A stretch of 44,653 nt of DNA, taken from contig JANQSN010000001.1 of assembly GCA_028284045.1 (NCBI GenBank), positions 1 to 44,653 of the forward strand, in the 5' to 3' direction. The notes beneath the pieces were generated by a model. The model worked only from the letters and a program-made list of their open reading frames with translations. It did not search any database and was not told the DNA's origin. Source of the DNA: Alphaproteobacteria bacterium (GTDB lineage Bacteria > Pseudomonadota > Alphaproteobacteria > DSM-16000 > Inquilinaceae). Of the stretch, positions 16,303-24,666 are shown piece after piece. Within the stretch, counting starts at the first letter, position 1. Each line of letters opens with the position of its first letter. The position numbers and the translations under genes were made by a program.

Positions 16303-18132
16303 ATCGCGGGCCAGGAAGCCGCCGGACTGGCGGGCCCAGAGCTGGGCGTAGAGGCCGTCGCGGCGGATCAGTGCGGCATGGTCGCCATCCTCGACGATCT
16401 GGCCGCGGTCCATCACCACCAGCCGGTCCATGGCGGCGATGGTCGACAGCCGGTGGGCGATGGCGATCACCGTCTTGCCGGCCATCAGCCGGTAGAGCTG
16501 TTCCTGCACCGCCGCCTCGATCTCGGAGTCGAGCGCCGACGTCGCCTCGTCCAACAAGAGGATCGGCGCGTCCTTCAACAGCACCCGGGCAATCGCGATG
16601 CGCTGGCGCTGCCCACCGGACAGCTTCACCCCCCGCTCGCCCACCTGGGCGGCATAGCCGGTGCCGTCGAAGCCATCGCGCAGGTCGGCGATGAAGCCGT
16701 CGGCATGGGCCAGCGCCGCAGCGGTGCGGGCCGCGAGCTCATCGGCCGCCGGCCGGCCGTAGCGGATGTTCTCCATCACCGAGCGGTGCAGCAGCGACGG
16801 GTCTTGCGTCACCACGCCGATCTGGGCACGCAGGCTGTCCTGGGTGACGCCGGCGATGTCCTGCCCGTCGATCAGGATCCGCCCCGCCTCCACGTCGTGG
16901 AAGCGCAAGAGCAGGTTGACCAGCGTCGACTTGCCGGCGCCGGAGCGGCCGACCAGCCCGACCTTCTCCCCCGGCCGAACGGTCAGCGACAGGTCGTCGA
17001 TGACGCCGCCGCCCTTGCCGTAGTGAAAGCGGATGGCGTCGTAGCGGATCTCGCCGCGGGTCACCGCCAGGGGGGCGGCGCGCGGGCGGTCCACCACCTC
17101 GCGCGCCCGGGCGATGGTCTCCATGCCCTCCTGCACCGTGCCGATATTCTCGAAGATGCTGGTCACCACCCACATGATCCAGCCGGCCATGTTGTTGATG
17201 CGCAGCACCAGGCCGGTGGCCAGCGCGATCGCGCCGATGGTGATCAGCCCCTGGCTCCACAGCAAGAGCGCCAGGCCGCAGGTGGCGACGATCAGCGCCC
17301 CGCCGGACAGCCACACCGCCATCTCCATCAGCGAGATCAGCCGGGTCTCCGCGCGCAGCTTGTCGGTGTGCGTCGCCATCGCCTCGCGGGTGAAAGCCTC
17401 TTCGCGTTCGCCATGGGCGAACAGCTTGACCGTCAGGATGTTGGTGTAGCTGTCGACGATCCGCCCGGTCAGCGTGGAGCGCGCCTCCGCCGTGCGGAAG
17501 GAGCGGTCCTTGATACGCGGCACGAAATAGGCAAGCGTCGCCACGAAGGCGATGACCCAGGCGATCAGCGGCACCATCAGCCGGGGGTCGATCTCGCCGA
17601 ACAGCCACAGCGCGCTGACCGTGTAGATGGCGACGAACCACAAGGCGTCGACCACGCCGACCACGCTCTCGCGCAAGGACGGCCCGGTCTGCATGATCCG
17701 GTTGGCAATGCGCCCGGCGAAGTCGTTCTGGAAGAAGGCGAGGCTCTGGCGCAGCACGTAGCGGTGGGTCTGCCAGCGCACCAGATTGGTGAAGCCCGGC
17801 ACCACGGCCTGATTGACCAGCACGGTGTGCAGGCCGAAGACCACCGGGCGGATGATCAGCGCGACCACCGCCATCCAGGCGAGCAGCCAGCCATGCGTGG
17901 CGAAGAAGGCCTCCGGGCTTTCCGCCGCGCGGACCAAGTCGACGATCTCGCCGAGGAAAGCGAACAGCGCCACCTCGACCACCGCGCCCAACAGGCCGAC
18001 CACCAGGATCGCCACCAGCAGCGGCCAGATCTGGCGGACATAGCGCCAATAGAACGGCACCAGCCGGTCCGGCGGCTGGCTGTCGGGGGCATCGGCGAAA
18101 CAATCGATGAGATGCTCGAACCGGCGAAACAT
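16288..18132 (-). CDS. ABC exporter, fused membrane and ATPase domains
   Basis: A 614-residue half-transporter of the MsbA/multidrug exporter type that works as a homodimer or with a partner. Six membrane helices lie within about 35-330. The ATPase domain (about 360-605) has intact motifs: Walker A GRSGAGKST, Q-loop VVTQDPSLLHRS, signature LSGGQRQR, Walker B ILLLDEATSALD and H-loop AHRLST. The start is ATG at 18132. It is convergent with the chemoreceptor. The 251 bases upstream carry two related palindromes (18292-18338) that may control it. Substrate is unknown; lipid or drug export are the common roles. Confidence 0.93.
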   Translation of the reverse strand: MFRRFEHLIDCFADAPDSQPPDRLVPFYWRYVRQIWPLLVAILVVGLLGAVVEVALFAFLGEIVDLVRAAESPEAFFATHGWLLAWMAVVALIIRPVVFGLHTVLVNQAVVPGFTNLVRWQTHRYVLRQSLAFFQNDFAGRIANRIMQTGPSLRESVVGVVDALWFVAIYTVSALWLFGEIDPRLMVPLIAWVIAFVATLAYFVPRIKDRSFRTAEARSTLTGRIVDSYTNILTVKLFAHGEREEAFTREAMATHTDKLRAETRLISLMEMAVWLSGGALIVATCGLALLLWSQGLITIGAIALATGLVLRINNMAGWIMWVVTSIFENIGTVQEGMETIARAREVVDRPRAAPLAVTRGEIRYDAIRFHYGKGGGVIDDLSLTVRPGEKVGLVGRSGAGKSTLVNLLLRFHDVEAGRILIDGQDIAGVTQDSLRAQIGVVTQDPSLLHRSVMENIRYGRPAADELAARTAAALAHADGFIADLRDGFDGTGYAAQVGERGVKLSGGQRQRIAIARVLLKDAPILLLDEATSALDSEIEAAVQEQLYRLMAGKTVIAIAHRLSTIAAMDRLVVMDRGQIVEDGDHAALIRRDGLYAQLWARQSGGFLARDPQPA

Positions 18133-18226
18133 CGCCTGGGGCTCCTACCGCAACGGGATCGCGCGCGTCGCTGGTCTGCGACGGAGGATGCGCGGTCCGG
18201 TCGGGCGGTATCGCCCCGCAACCGCG

Positions 18227-18338
18227 CGTCAGTGGCTGTGACTGACGACCATCTGCATCTTTGGTCCTCGCGGTCTTCGCGGTCGGAACATGTCGTCGTT
18301 AACGACGACGGGCACCTCGGGTCGTCGTGGCCGACGAC
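18227..18338 (-). promoter_or_regulatory. Palindromic sites upstream of the ABC exporter
   Basis: Three inverted repeats lie in the 251-base gap between the response regulator stop and the exporter start. They are CGTCAGT/ACTGACG (18227-18233 and 18241-18247), a perfect 18-base palindrome GTCGTCGTT/AACGACGAC (18292-18309), and GTCGTCG/CGACGAC with a 4-base centre (18321-18338). The last two share the half-site GTCGTCG and lie 29 bases apart, as expected for paired operators. CTATAGCGCG at 18347 is promoter-like on either strand. Confidence 0.45.
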
Positions 18339-18383
18339 GAGGGCACCTATAGCGCGTTGCCCGGATCAGGGCAATCGCGGGCG

Positions 18384-19058
18384 TCACTTGTCGCTCAGGC
18401 GGTATCCGGCGCCGCGCACCGTCTGCAATCGGCGGCCGTGCCCGCCGAGCTTGCGGCGCAGCCGGCCGACATAGACGTCGACGACATTGGTCAGCGGATC
18501 CTCGCTGGCCCCCCAGACGGTGTTCAGGATGCGCTCGCGCGAATAGACGCGGCCCGGCTTGGACAGGAAGAGCTTGAGGATCTCCCGCTCCTTCACCGTC
18601 AGCTCCAAAGGCGTGCCGTCCACCGACGCCTCCAGCGCCTCCAGGTCGAGCGCGATGGCGCCCGCCTGCAAGACGGCCTCCGGCGCCTCAGCAAAGCGGC
18701 TCGACCGGCGGGCCAACGCCTCGATCCGGGCGATCAACTCGTCGAACTCGAACGGCTTGACCATGTAGTCGTCGGCGCCGATGCGCAGGCCCTCGACCCG
18801 CTCGTCCAAGGCGTCCAGCGCCGATAGGATCAGGATCGGGGTATGGTCGCCGCGCGCCCGCAGCTTGCGGCACAGCTCCTTACCCGTCAGACCCGGCAGC
18901 ATGAGGTCGAGGACCAGCACGTCGAAGCGCTGCTGGTCCATGAGGTCGAGCGCGGCCTCGGCCTCCGGCGCGTGGGTGACCATCCAGCCTTCGGCGCGCA
19001 GGCCGCGCAGGATGAAATCGGCGACGCGAACCTCGTCCTCCACCAACAGCAGGTTCAT
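18384..19058 (-). CDS. OmpR-family response regulator
   Basis: A 224-residue two-component regulator. The receiver domain (1-118) has acidic residues E7/D8, phospho-acceptor D51 in VLDLMLPG, S79 and K101 in VKPFEF. A winged-helix DNA-binding domain follows (about 128-222) with the characteristic RVYSRERIL and TVRGAGYRL stretches. It is the natural partner of the kinase encoded upstream at 19369-20946, although 310 non-coding bases with two hairpins separate them. OmpR-family proteins bind direct repeats spaced about 11 bp, and such an array lies in front of this cluster at 25405-25459. Confidence 0.94.
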   Translation of the reverse strand: MNLLLVEDEVRVADFILRGLRAEGWMVTHAPEAEAALDLMDQQRFDVLVLDLMLPGLTGKELCRKLRARGDHTPILILSALDALDERVEGLRIGADDYMVKPFEFDELIARIEALARRSSRFAEAPEAVLQAGAIALDLEALEASVDGTPLELTVKEREILKLFLSKPGRVYSRERILNTVWGASEDPLTNVVDVYVGRLRRKLGGHGRRLQTVRGAGYRLSDK

Positions 19059-19210
19059 CGGCGATGCCTCCGGAGAGCCTGGCCGCCGGCCGGTCGGTGT
19101 CGCGCCACCGCATCACGGTGCCGGCAGTGCATGTCGCCGGTCCTCTTGCTTCGAATTGTGGTCCTGATTGGACAACGGTCCGGGGGCAGGATTATTCCCG
19201 GGCGATCGCC

Positions 19211-19277
19211 GAGAGCAGGATCGTCTTGGCTGGAATCGCCGACCGGCGATACCAGCCAAGGCGTGAATCCTGCTCTC
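19211..19277. repeat. 67-base nested hairpin between kinase and regulator genes
   Basis: Three consecutive perfect stems nest inside each other: GAGAGCAGGAT with ATCCTGCTCTC (outer, 11 bp), CTTGGCTGG with CCAGCCAAG (middle, 9 bp) and ATCGCCG with CGGCGAT (inner, 7 bp, 2-base loop). Small asymmetric bulges separate them. It lies in the 310-base gap 19059-19368, which contains no gene. It may be an mRNA processing or attenuation structure, a structured RNA, or a remnant of a small palindromic mobile repeat. Confidence 0.6.
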
Positions 19278-19300
19278 ATCTATCATCACATCGCGATTCA

Positions 19301-19338
19301 CGGGTGAGGTGGAAACAGGTCTGTTTCCACCTCACCCG
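19301..19338. repeat. Perfect 18-bp inverted repeat downstream of the kinase gene
   Basis: Arms 19301-19318 and 19321-19338 are perfect reverse complements (GGTGAGGTGGAAACAG is the core of one arm), separated by only GT. It begins about 30 bases after the kinase stop and lies on the same transcript just before the nested hairpin. No T tract follows on the minus strand, so a factor-independent terminator is possible but not typical. It could limit read-through to the regulator gene. Confidence 0.6.
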
Positions 19339-19368
19339 ACCGCGCTCTGGGCCAAATAAGCGTCGCGC

Positions 19369-20946
19369 TTAGGAGACGGCGGCGAGACGCGGCCCCTTGG
19401 GCAGGGTGAAGCGTGCTTCGACGCCCTCGCCGGGTTCGCTGGTCAGGGCGATCTTCCCGCCATGCGCCTCGACGATCGCTTTGGCGACGGGCAGGCCGAG
19501 GCCGGAACCGCCATCATAGCGGATGGCGGCGTTGGAGCCGCGGAAGAAGCGCTCGAAGACATGCGCCAGCTCCTCCGGCGCCAGGCCCGGCCCGTCATCG
19601 ACGACGCTGACGGCAAAGCCGGTCGGCGTCTGGTCGAGGCGCACCAGCACCTCCCGATGGCCGTAGCGCAACGCGTTCTCCAAGAGGATGGTCACCACCT
19701 GGCGGATGCGGTTGGGATCGACCCGGAGAAGGGCGGGGCGGACCGTGGCCTGGAAGGAGACCGCCTTGGGCGTGTCGGCGAGCGTGCGGCCGGCGGCCAC
19801 CGCGCGTTCCACCAGCTCCGCCAGATCGACCTCCTGCGGGCGGACGCGCACCTCGCCGATCTCCTGGCGGGCGACGAACAGCAGGTCGTCGACGATGCGC
19901 GCGGTGTGGTCGGCGGCCTCGCGCGTGCGCAGCAGGACGTCGCGGTACTCGCCCACACTGCGGTCGCCGCCGCGCAAGGTAACATCGGCCTCGCCGCGGA
20001 TGATGGTCAGCGGTGTGCGCAGTTCGTGGCCGACATCCGCCAGCAGGCGGCGCCGGTTCGCCTCCGTCCGGCGCAACGTCACCAAGAGCTTTTCAAGCTG
20101 CGCGGTGCGACGCGAGACCTCCTGCTCCAACGCGTTGCGCGAGGCGCTCAGCGTGTCCTGGCGCTCCGCCACCTTGGCGATCATCTGGTTGAAGGCTTCC
20201 GCGACCCGGTCCAACTCGGAGTTGCCCGGCACCTTGATGCGATGGTCCAGCTCGCCGCGGCCGACGGCCTCCGCCCCGGCGATCAGGCGTCTCAGCGGCT
20301 TGGTCAGACCGTTGCCGAGCAACAGGATACCGAGCAGCGCGGTCACCGAGGCGATCGCCGCCGCGGCCAGCGCGCTGCGCTGATACAGCACCGCGGCGTC
20401 GCGCACCGCGCCCTCCGCCGCGGAGACCTTCTGGCGCTCGCGGGCCAGCGCCTCGACGATCATGCCCTGGAAATCGGCGTCGATGCGCTCGTCGAGGATC
20501 TCCGACAACCGCGTCCAGTAGATCAGGGAACTCGACGACCCCGGGTCGGCCTGGAGGAGGTAGAACTCCTCCTGCAGGGTGTCGAGCTGCCGTTCGATGC
20601 GCGCCAGGTGATCGAATTGCTGCACCTCGATGCTGCCGAAGAGCTGCACCTCTTCCGCGATCAGCAGGCGCAGCTCGCGGAAATTGGCGCCGATCGCCGC
20701 CGTCAGGCGCGCCTCGCCCGCCCCCTGGTCCTGATCGCCGATCAGCAGTGCGTCGCCGAACTGCTTGAAGAGCTGATAGGTGTGGTTGGACAGGCCGAGA
20801 TACTGCTCGTAGACGCGGTGGGCGAGGCGCGCGCGCTCCATCTCGTGCTCGGCGGAGCGCGCGCTCCAGAAGGCGAGGAACGCGCTGGACAGCGCCAGCG
20901 CCAACAGGACGCAGAAGGACAGGGTCAGCTTCGTCAGGTACCCCAC
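19369..20946 (-). CDS. Sensor histidine kinase
   Basis: A 525-residue membrane kinase. TM1 is at about 7-28, followed by an extracytoplasmic helical region (29-190) without cysteines, TM2 (191-212), HAMP (213-265), coiled coil (265-300), HisKA with H307 in GHELRTPLT, and HATPase_c with N424 in LLENALRYG, DDGPG (450-454) and GGSGLGL (479-485). The sensor region looks like a four-helix bundle rather than a Cache or PAS fold. The start is GTG at 20946: GAGGA lies 9 bases upstream and overlaps the exporter stop, so it is translationally linked to the exporter. That linkage suggests it senses the exporter's substrate or activity. Confidence 0.93.
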   Translation of the reverse strand: MGYLTKLTLSFCVLLALALSSAFLAFWSARSAEHEMERARLAHRVYEQYLGLSNHTYQLFKQFGDALLIGDQDQGAGEARLTAAIGANFRELRLLIAEEVQLFGSIEVQQFDHLARIERQLDTLQEEFYLLQADPGSSSSLIYWTRLSEILDERIDADFQGMIVEALARERQKVSAAEGAVRDAAVLYQRSALAAAAIASVTALLGILLLGNGLTKPLRRLIAGAEAVGRGELDHRIKVPGNSELDRVAEAFNQMIAKVAERQDTLSASRNALEQEVSRRTAQLEKLLVTLRRTEANRRRLLADVGHELRTPLTIIRGEADVTLRGGDRSVGEYRDVLLRTREAADHTARIVDDLLFVARQEIGEVRVRPQEVDLAELVERAVAAGRTLADTPKAVSFQATVRPALLRVDPNRIRQVVTILLENALRYGHREVLVRLDQTPTGFAVSVVDDGPGLAPEELAHVFERFFRGSNAAIRYDGGSGLGLPVAKAIVEAHGGKIALTSEPGEGVEARFTLPKGPRLAAVS

Positions 20947-20956
20947 CGACCGGTCC

Positions 20957-22636
20957 TCAGGCGGCCGCGCGGGATCCGAAGAAGCGCGCGGTCGGCCCCG
21001 TGCCGGCCAACAGCGCATCGGGCGGCCCGGCCTCGACCAGGCGGCCGTCGGCGACGAACCACAGCCAGTCCATCCGGCACGCCAGATCGGGATCGTGGGT
21101 CACCAGCAAGGCGGTCGCGTCGCCGGCGCGGATCAGCCGTTCCACCAGCCGCACGCCGTCGGCGTCCAGGCTGTCGTCCGGCTCGTCCAGCAGCAGCAGC
21201 GGAGCGGCCGACAAGGCGGCGCGCGTCAGCAGCACGCGCCGCGCCTCGCCCGACGACAGGTTGCGCCCGGCCTCCGCCACCCGGCCGTCCAGGCCGCCGA
21301 GGCGGGCAATGGTATCGGTCAGGCCGAAGTCCGCCGCTGCGGCCAGGATCCGGTCGTCGTCGATCTGTCCGCCGACCCCCATGGTCAGGGCGCGGCGCAG
21401 GCTGCCGGCGAGGATCGGCGAGCGCGGACCGACAAGCGCGATGGCGTCGCGGCGCTCCCGCTCCGACAGGCGGATGGTCCGGCGGTCGCCCAGGCTCACC
21501 GTCCCGTCGCGCGGTCGCTCCAACCCGGCGGCCAGCGCCAGCAGGGTCGACTTGCCGGCGCCGTTGGGACCGAGGATGGCGATCTTGGCGCCGGCCGGCA
21601 CCTCGCCGTCGAAGCCGTCGACGCTGCCGGCCGCAACACCGGCGAAGCGGAGCGGCTGCGGACCCGCCGGCACCGGCCGGGGCTTCGCCGTGCGGCGCCG
21701 GTCGACGGTCGGATGGGCCAGGATGTCCTCGCATTTCTCGCGGGCCGCCGCCCAGGCGCGGTGACGGTCCCACACGCCGGCCAAATCGCGCATCGGCTGA
21801 ACCATAAGGCCCAGCGCCGCCAGGGCGCCCGCCGCCTCCGCCGACGCCGCGCCCTGACGCAAGGCGACCAGGAAAACCAGCGCCGCGGCGATGCCGGCCA
21901 CGGCGTCCGGGATGGATTGCACCGTGGCCGCCGCGCGCGCCCGCACCGCGGCCGAGGCGATCAAGGCGCGGGTGCGGCGCGCCAGATGCGCCTTCTCCGT
22001 CCGGGTGCGGCCGAGCAACCGCAGCTCCGGCGCATGGGGGATGCGCTCGCTCATATCGGCGGCGAGGCGGGCGCGCCGGGCGCGCAGGCGGCGATGCGCC
22101 GGACCGAGGCTGAGGCCCGCCAGCGTCATCAGCGCGATGCCCAGCACCACCGGCACCGTCGCCGCCACGCCCAGCGCCGGGTTCAGCGCGAACAGCACGG
22201 CGCAGGCCACCGGTAGGACGATGCTGGCCGACACCAGCCGGGCGACGCCGAGGCTGACCCAGTTGCGCACGGCGGCCAGATCGCCGACGAACCGCATCGC
22301 CAGCGCGCCGCTGCGCCGGCCGGCGACGGCGCGCGCCGGCATGCGGCCGAGATGCAGGAACAGCTTCAGCCGCAGCGCGCCCGCATAATCCTGGCCGACC
22401 CGCTCCGCCACCACGCGCTCCGCCACGCGCAGAGTGGCGATGACCAGCCCGGCCAGCGCCACCAGCACCAGCGCGGTGATCGGCAGCCCGGCATCGCCCG
22501 CGCCGAAGGCGGCAAAGACGTCGCGGGTGGCGAAGGCCGCGACCCCGGCGGCCGCGGCCTGGCCGAGCGCGCTGACGGCAACCAGCGCGATCGACCGGCC
22601 ACGTCGCCCGGCGGTGATGGCAGGCAGGGTGCTCAT
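20957..22636 (-). CDS. Atypical ABC exporter (fused membrane/ATPase half-transporter)
   Basis: A 559-residue ABC half-transporter with membrane helices within about 15-270 and an ATPase domain at about 330-555. Walker A is normal (GPNGAGKST, 356-364), as are Walker B (LLLLDEPDDSLD, D484/E485) and the H-loop H515. The signature is LSSGE (460-464) rather than LSGGQ, and the Q-loop Gln is replaced by Pro404 (VGPRSPIL). It resembles CydC/CydD-like half-transporters in size, but no cyd genes are present. The start ATG overlaps the stop of the P-loop gene (ATGA), so the two are co-translated. The substrate is probably whatever the upstream hydroxylase, hydrolase and P-loop protein make or modify. 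Confidence 0.88.
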   Translation of the reverse strand: MSTLPAITAGRRGRSIALVAVSALGQAAAAGVAAFATRDVFAAFGAGDAGLPITALVLVALAGLVIATLRVAERVVAERVGQDYAGALRLKLFLHLGRMPARAVAGRRSGALAMRFVGDLAAVRNWVSLGVARLVSASIVLPVACAVLFALNPALGVAATVPVVLGIALMTLAGLSLGPAHRRLRARRARLAADMSERIPHAPELRLLGRTRTEKAHLARRTRALIASAAVRARAAATVQSIPDAVAGIAAALVFLVALRQGAASAEAAGALAALGLMVQPMRDLAGVWDRHRAWAAAREKCEDILAHPTVDRRRTAKPRPVPAGPQPLRFAGVAAGSVDGFDGEVPAGAKIAILGPNGAGKSTLLALAAGLERPRDGTVSLGDRRTIRLSERERRDAIALVGPRSPILAGSLRRALTMGVGGQIDDDRILAAAADFGLTDTIARLGGLDGRVAEAGRNLSSGEARRVLLTRAALSAAPLLLLDEPDDSLDADGVRLVERLIRAGDATALLVTHDPDLACRMDWLWFVADGRLVEAGPPDALLAGTGPTARFFGSRAAA

Positions 22637-23730
22637 GCCGCCACATCCACACCGGCGGCGGCATCGGCAGCGGTGCGGCCCGCGGCCCGCGCCAGCATCG
22701 GCGCCGCCAGCGCCCGGGCCTGCGCCGGGTCGCGCAGCGCCTCGCGGGCGATGACCGACACGCCGGTCGCGGCTTCGGCTTCCGCCGTCGCCAGCGGCGA
22801 GCAGCTCACCATGCCGGTCAGCACGTCCGGCGCCAGGCCGATGTCGTTCAAGAGGACACAGCCGCCGACGGCGCCCATCGCGTCCGGCACGGCCAGGACC
22901 AGCCCGGCGAAGGCGCCGCGCATCCGCGGCTCGCGCAACAGCGCCGCCGTTTCCGCCTGCAGGAGGCCGTCGGCCAGCTCGACCACCGCGATCTCCGCGC
23001 CGCGCTGGGCGGCGTCGCCCAGCAGGGTGTCGATCCCGGCGAGGATGCGGGTCAGCGGCTGGCGGTAGGTCGACGCCATGCCGGCATCGGTGAAATCGCT
23101 GACCACATGCGCGCCGGCATCGGCATAGGCGTGGAAGTCGTTGAACGCCCCGGTGCCCGTCGCCTTGATCGCGGCGACCCGATAGCCGGCCCGCCCGAGA
23201 CCGTGGGCCAGCGCGGCCACGGCCGTCGTCTTGCCGGCATTCATCGAGGCGCCGACGATGCCGATCACCGGCAGCGACGCCGGCCGCGGCAGCGGCGCCA
23301 GCCCATAGTCCTCGACATTCAGCACCCGGCGGGCGGCGTCCGCCACCAGCCCCAACGGCACCACGCAAGTCGGCGTGCCCATCCGCGAATGCGCGTGGCG
23401 CATCCGGCCAATCACGCCGCCGGCGGCCAGCATGTCGGCGCCCGCCGGATCAAGCTCGGCGGCACCCTCGAACTGGTCGGGGGCGTAGCGGTCGCCGCAC
23501 ACCAGCACCACCAGATCGCCGGCATAGAGTTCCGACCCGCGCCCGTCGGCCAGTTGGATGCGGCGGTGGGAACCGACCCGCTCCACCCGCCCCAGCACCA
23601 GATCGCCGGCGCGCACCGCGTCGAGGTCGTCGAGGATCGTCGCCGCATCGCTGCGCGCGACGCGCCGCGTGGTGAAGGCCCATTTGGCGTTGGCCGACAG
23701 GTCGGCGCACAAGGTCCAAGGCTGGGTCAT
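22633..23730 (-). CDS. BioD/DUF1611-like P-loop NTPase with N-terminal beta-barrel-like domain
   Basis: A 365-residue soluble protein. The C-terminal half (about 153-345) is a SIMIBI-type P-loop domain. The nucleotide motif GASMNAGKTT (160-169) has the same Gly-x5-GKT spacing as dethiobiotin synthetase and DUF1611 proteins. It is followed by an AAIKATGTGAFNDFHAY stretch resembling the substrate loop of MobB/CobB enzymes, and by VVELADG (Walker B-like). The N-terminal 150 residues look beta-rich (GDLVLGRVERVG, GDLVVLVCGD) and are of unknown type. An ATP-dependent ligase, carboxylase or kinase reaction is plausible but unproven. It overlaps the exporter gene by 4 bases. Confidence 0.75.
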   Translation of the reverse strand: MTQPWTLCADLSANAKWAFTTRRVARSDAATILDDLDAVRAGDLVLGRVERVGSHRRIQLADGRGSELYAGDLVVLVCGDRYAPDQFEGAAELDPAGADMLAAGGVIGRMRHAHSRMGTPTCVVPLGLVADAARRVLNVEDYGLAPLPRPASLPVIGIVGASMNAGKTTAVAALAHGLGRAGYRVAAIKATGTGAFNDFHAYADAGAHVVSDFTDAGMASTYRQPLTRILAGIDTLLGDAAQRGAEIAVVELADGLLQAETAALLREPRMRGAFAGLVLAVPDAMGAVGGCVLLNDIGLAPDVLTGMVSCSPLATAEAEAATGVSVIAREALRDPAQARALAAPMLARAAGRTAADAAAGVDVAA

Positions 23731-23773
23731 GACGCTGTCTCCTTGTCTCCATGTCGTCCGGCGAGGCCGGCAA

Positions 23774-24649
23774 TCAGGGGGCTAGGCGGGCTTCGGCGTA
23801 GCCGCGCACCGCCGGGTTGAGGTCACTGTCGGGCAGCACGATCCGGTCGAGTTCGCCGAGCTCCACGCAGCGGCGGAAATCGTGGTCGCAGCCCGGTAGC
23901 AGGCGAAGGTCGATCCGTGGGGCGATCCGGCGGGCTGCCGCCGCGCGGGCCAGCGCATCGGCCCAACGCTGCGCACGGGTCGCCCGGTCGATGCCCTGCT
24001 GATGGTCGATCTCGGGGCCGCGGCGAGTGTTCTCGTCGGGCTGGTTGTCATCGGCCCCGACGGCAACGGTGATCGGCAGTTCCAGGAACTGGTCGAGGCC
24101 GGCGGCCAGGCGCGGTCCCCAATCGCTCTTGCCGCCGTCTGCGCTGCCAACGCCGTAGGGAAACGCGGTGTCGTCGGGAAAGGTGTACCAGCCGGCCGAC
24201 ACCGTGGTGAGCCGCGCCACCAGGTTCGGGTAGAGCATGGCGAAGCGGTGGGCGAACTGCGCGCCGCCGGAATAGCCGGCAAGCTCGAAGTCGGGGGTCT
24301 GCCACAGGCCGGTCAGCCGCAGCTCCGTCATCAGGGCGAGCAGCGCCAGGTCCGCCCGCCCCCGGCGCACGACCTGCTGGTAGCCAGGCCACCGCGTCTC
24401 GTCGAACAGCGGGGCGACGACGACACGGCCTTGCGCGGCCGCCCGGCGTCCGAGAAGCGCGGCCTGGTCGCGTGCGCCACGCAGAATGCCGTGGACGGCG
24501 ACCAGCGGCGGCCGGTCCGGGGCGATCGTGTGCGGCAGCGCCAGCCAGCAGGCGAGTGCATTGCCGCCCTTCGCCGGGCGGTAGGTCAGGATCGGCGACA
24601 TCGTCTCGCTCGGATGCGGCGGGCGGGGAAGCGGGCGGAGGATCGGCAT
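23774..24649 (-). CDS. Alpha/beta hydrolase
   Basis: A 291-residue alpha/beta hydrolase without a signal peptide. The nucleophile is Ser127 in GYSGG, the oxyanion region is AVHGILRG (51-58), and the likely catalytic His is H256 in GCDHDF; the acid is probably an Asp around 200. The region QPDENTRRGPEIDHQQG (203-219) is unusual and polar. An ATG at 24649 and another at 24601 are both possible; neither has a strong ribosome-binding site, so the first 16 residues are uncertain. It lies 17 bases after the hydroxylase gene and 43 before the P-loop gene. Esterase, amidase or peptidase activity cannot be distinguished. Confidence 0.82.
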   Translation of the reverse strand: MPILRPLPRPPHPSETMSPILTYRPAKGGNALACWLALPHTIAPDRPPLVAVHGILRGARDQAALLGRRAAAQGRVVVAPLFDETRWPGYQQVVRRGRADLALLALMTELRLTGLWQTPDFELAGYSGGAQFAHRFAMLYPNLVARLTTVSAGWYTFPDDTAFPYGVGSADGGKSDWGPRLAAGLDQFLELPITVAVGADDNQPDENTRRGPEIDHQQGIDRATRAQRWADALARAAAARRIAPRIDLRLLPGCDHDFRRCVELGELDRIVLPDSDLNPAVRGYAEARLAP

Positions 24650-24666
24650 CGGGAACCGCCGGCGGC

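Noticed and set aside
19301..19338. Reading the 18-bp inverted repeat as ends of an insertion sequence
   Set aside because: Only 2 bases separate the arms, there is no transposase frame, and no target duplication was seen.
20957..23730. CydC/CydD-type exporter pair for cytochrome bd assembly
   Set aside because: Only one half-transporter is present, no cydAB genes are nearby, and the partner gene encodes a soluble P-loop protein.
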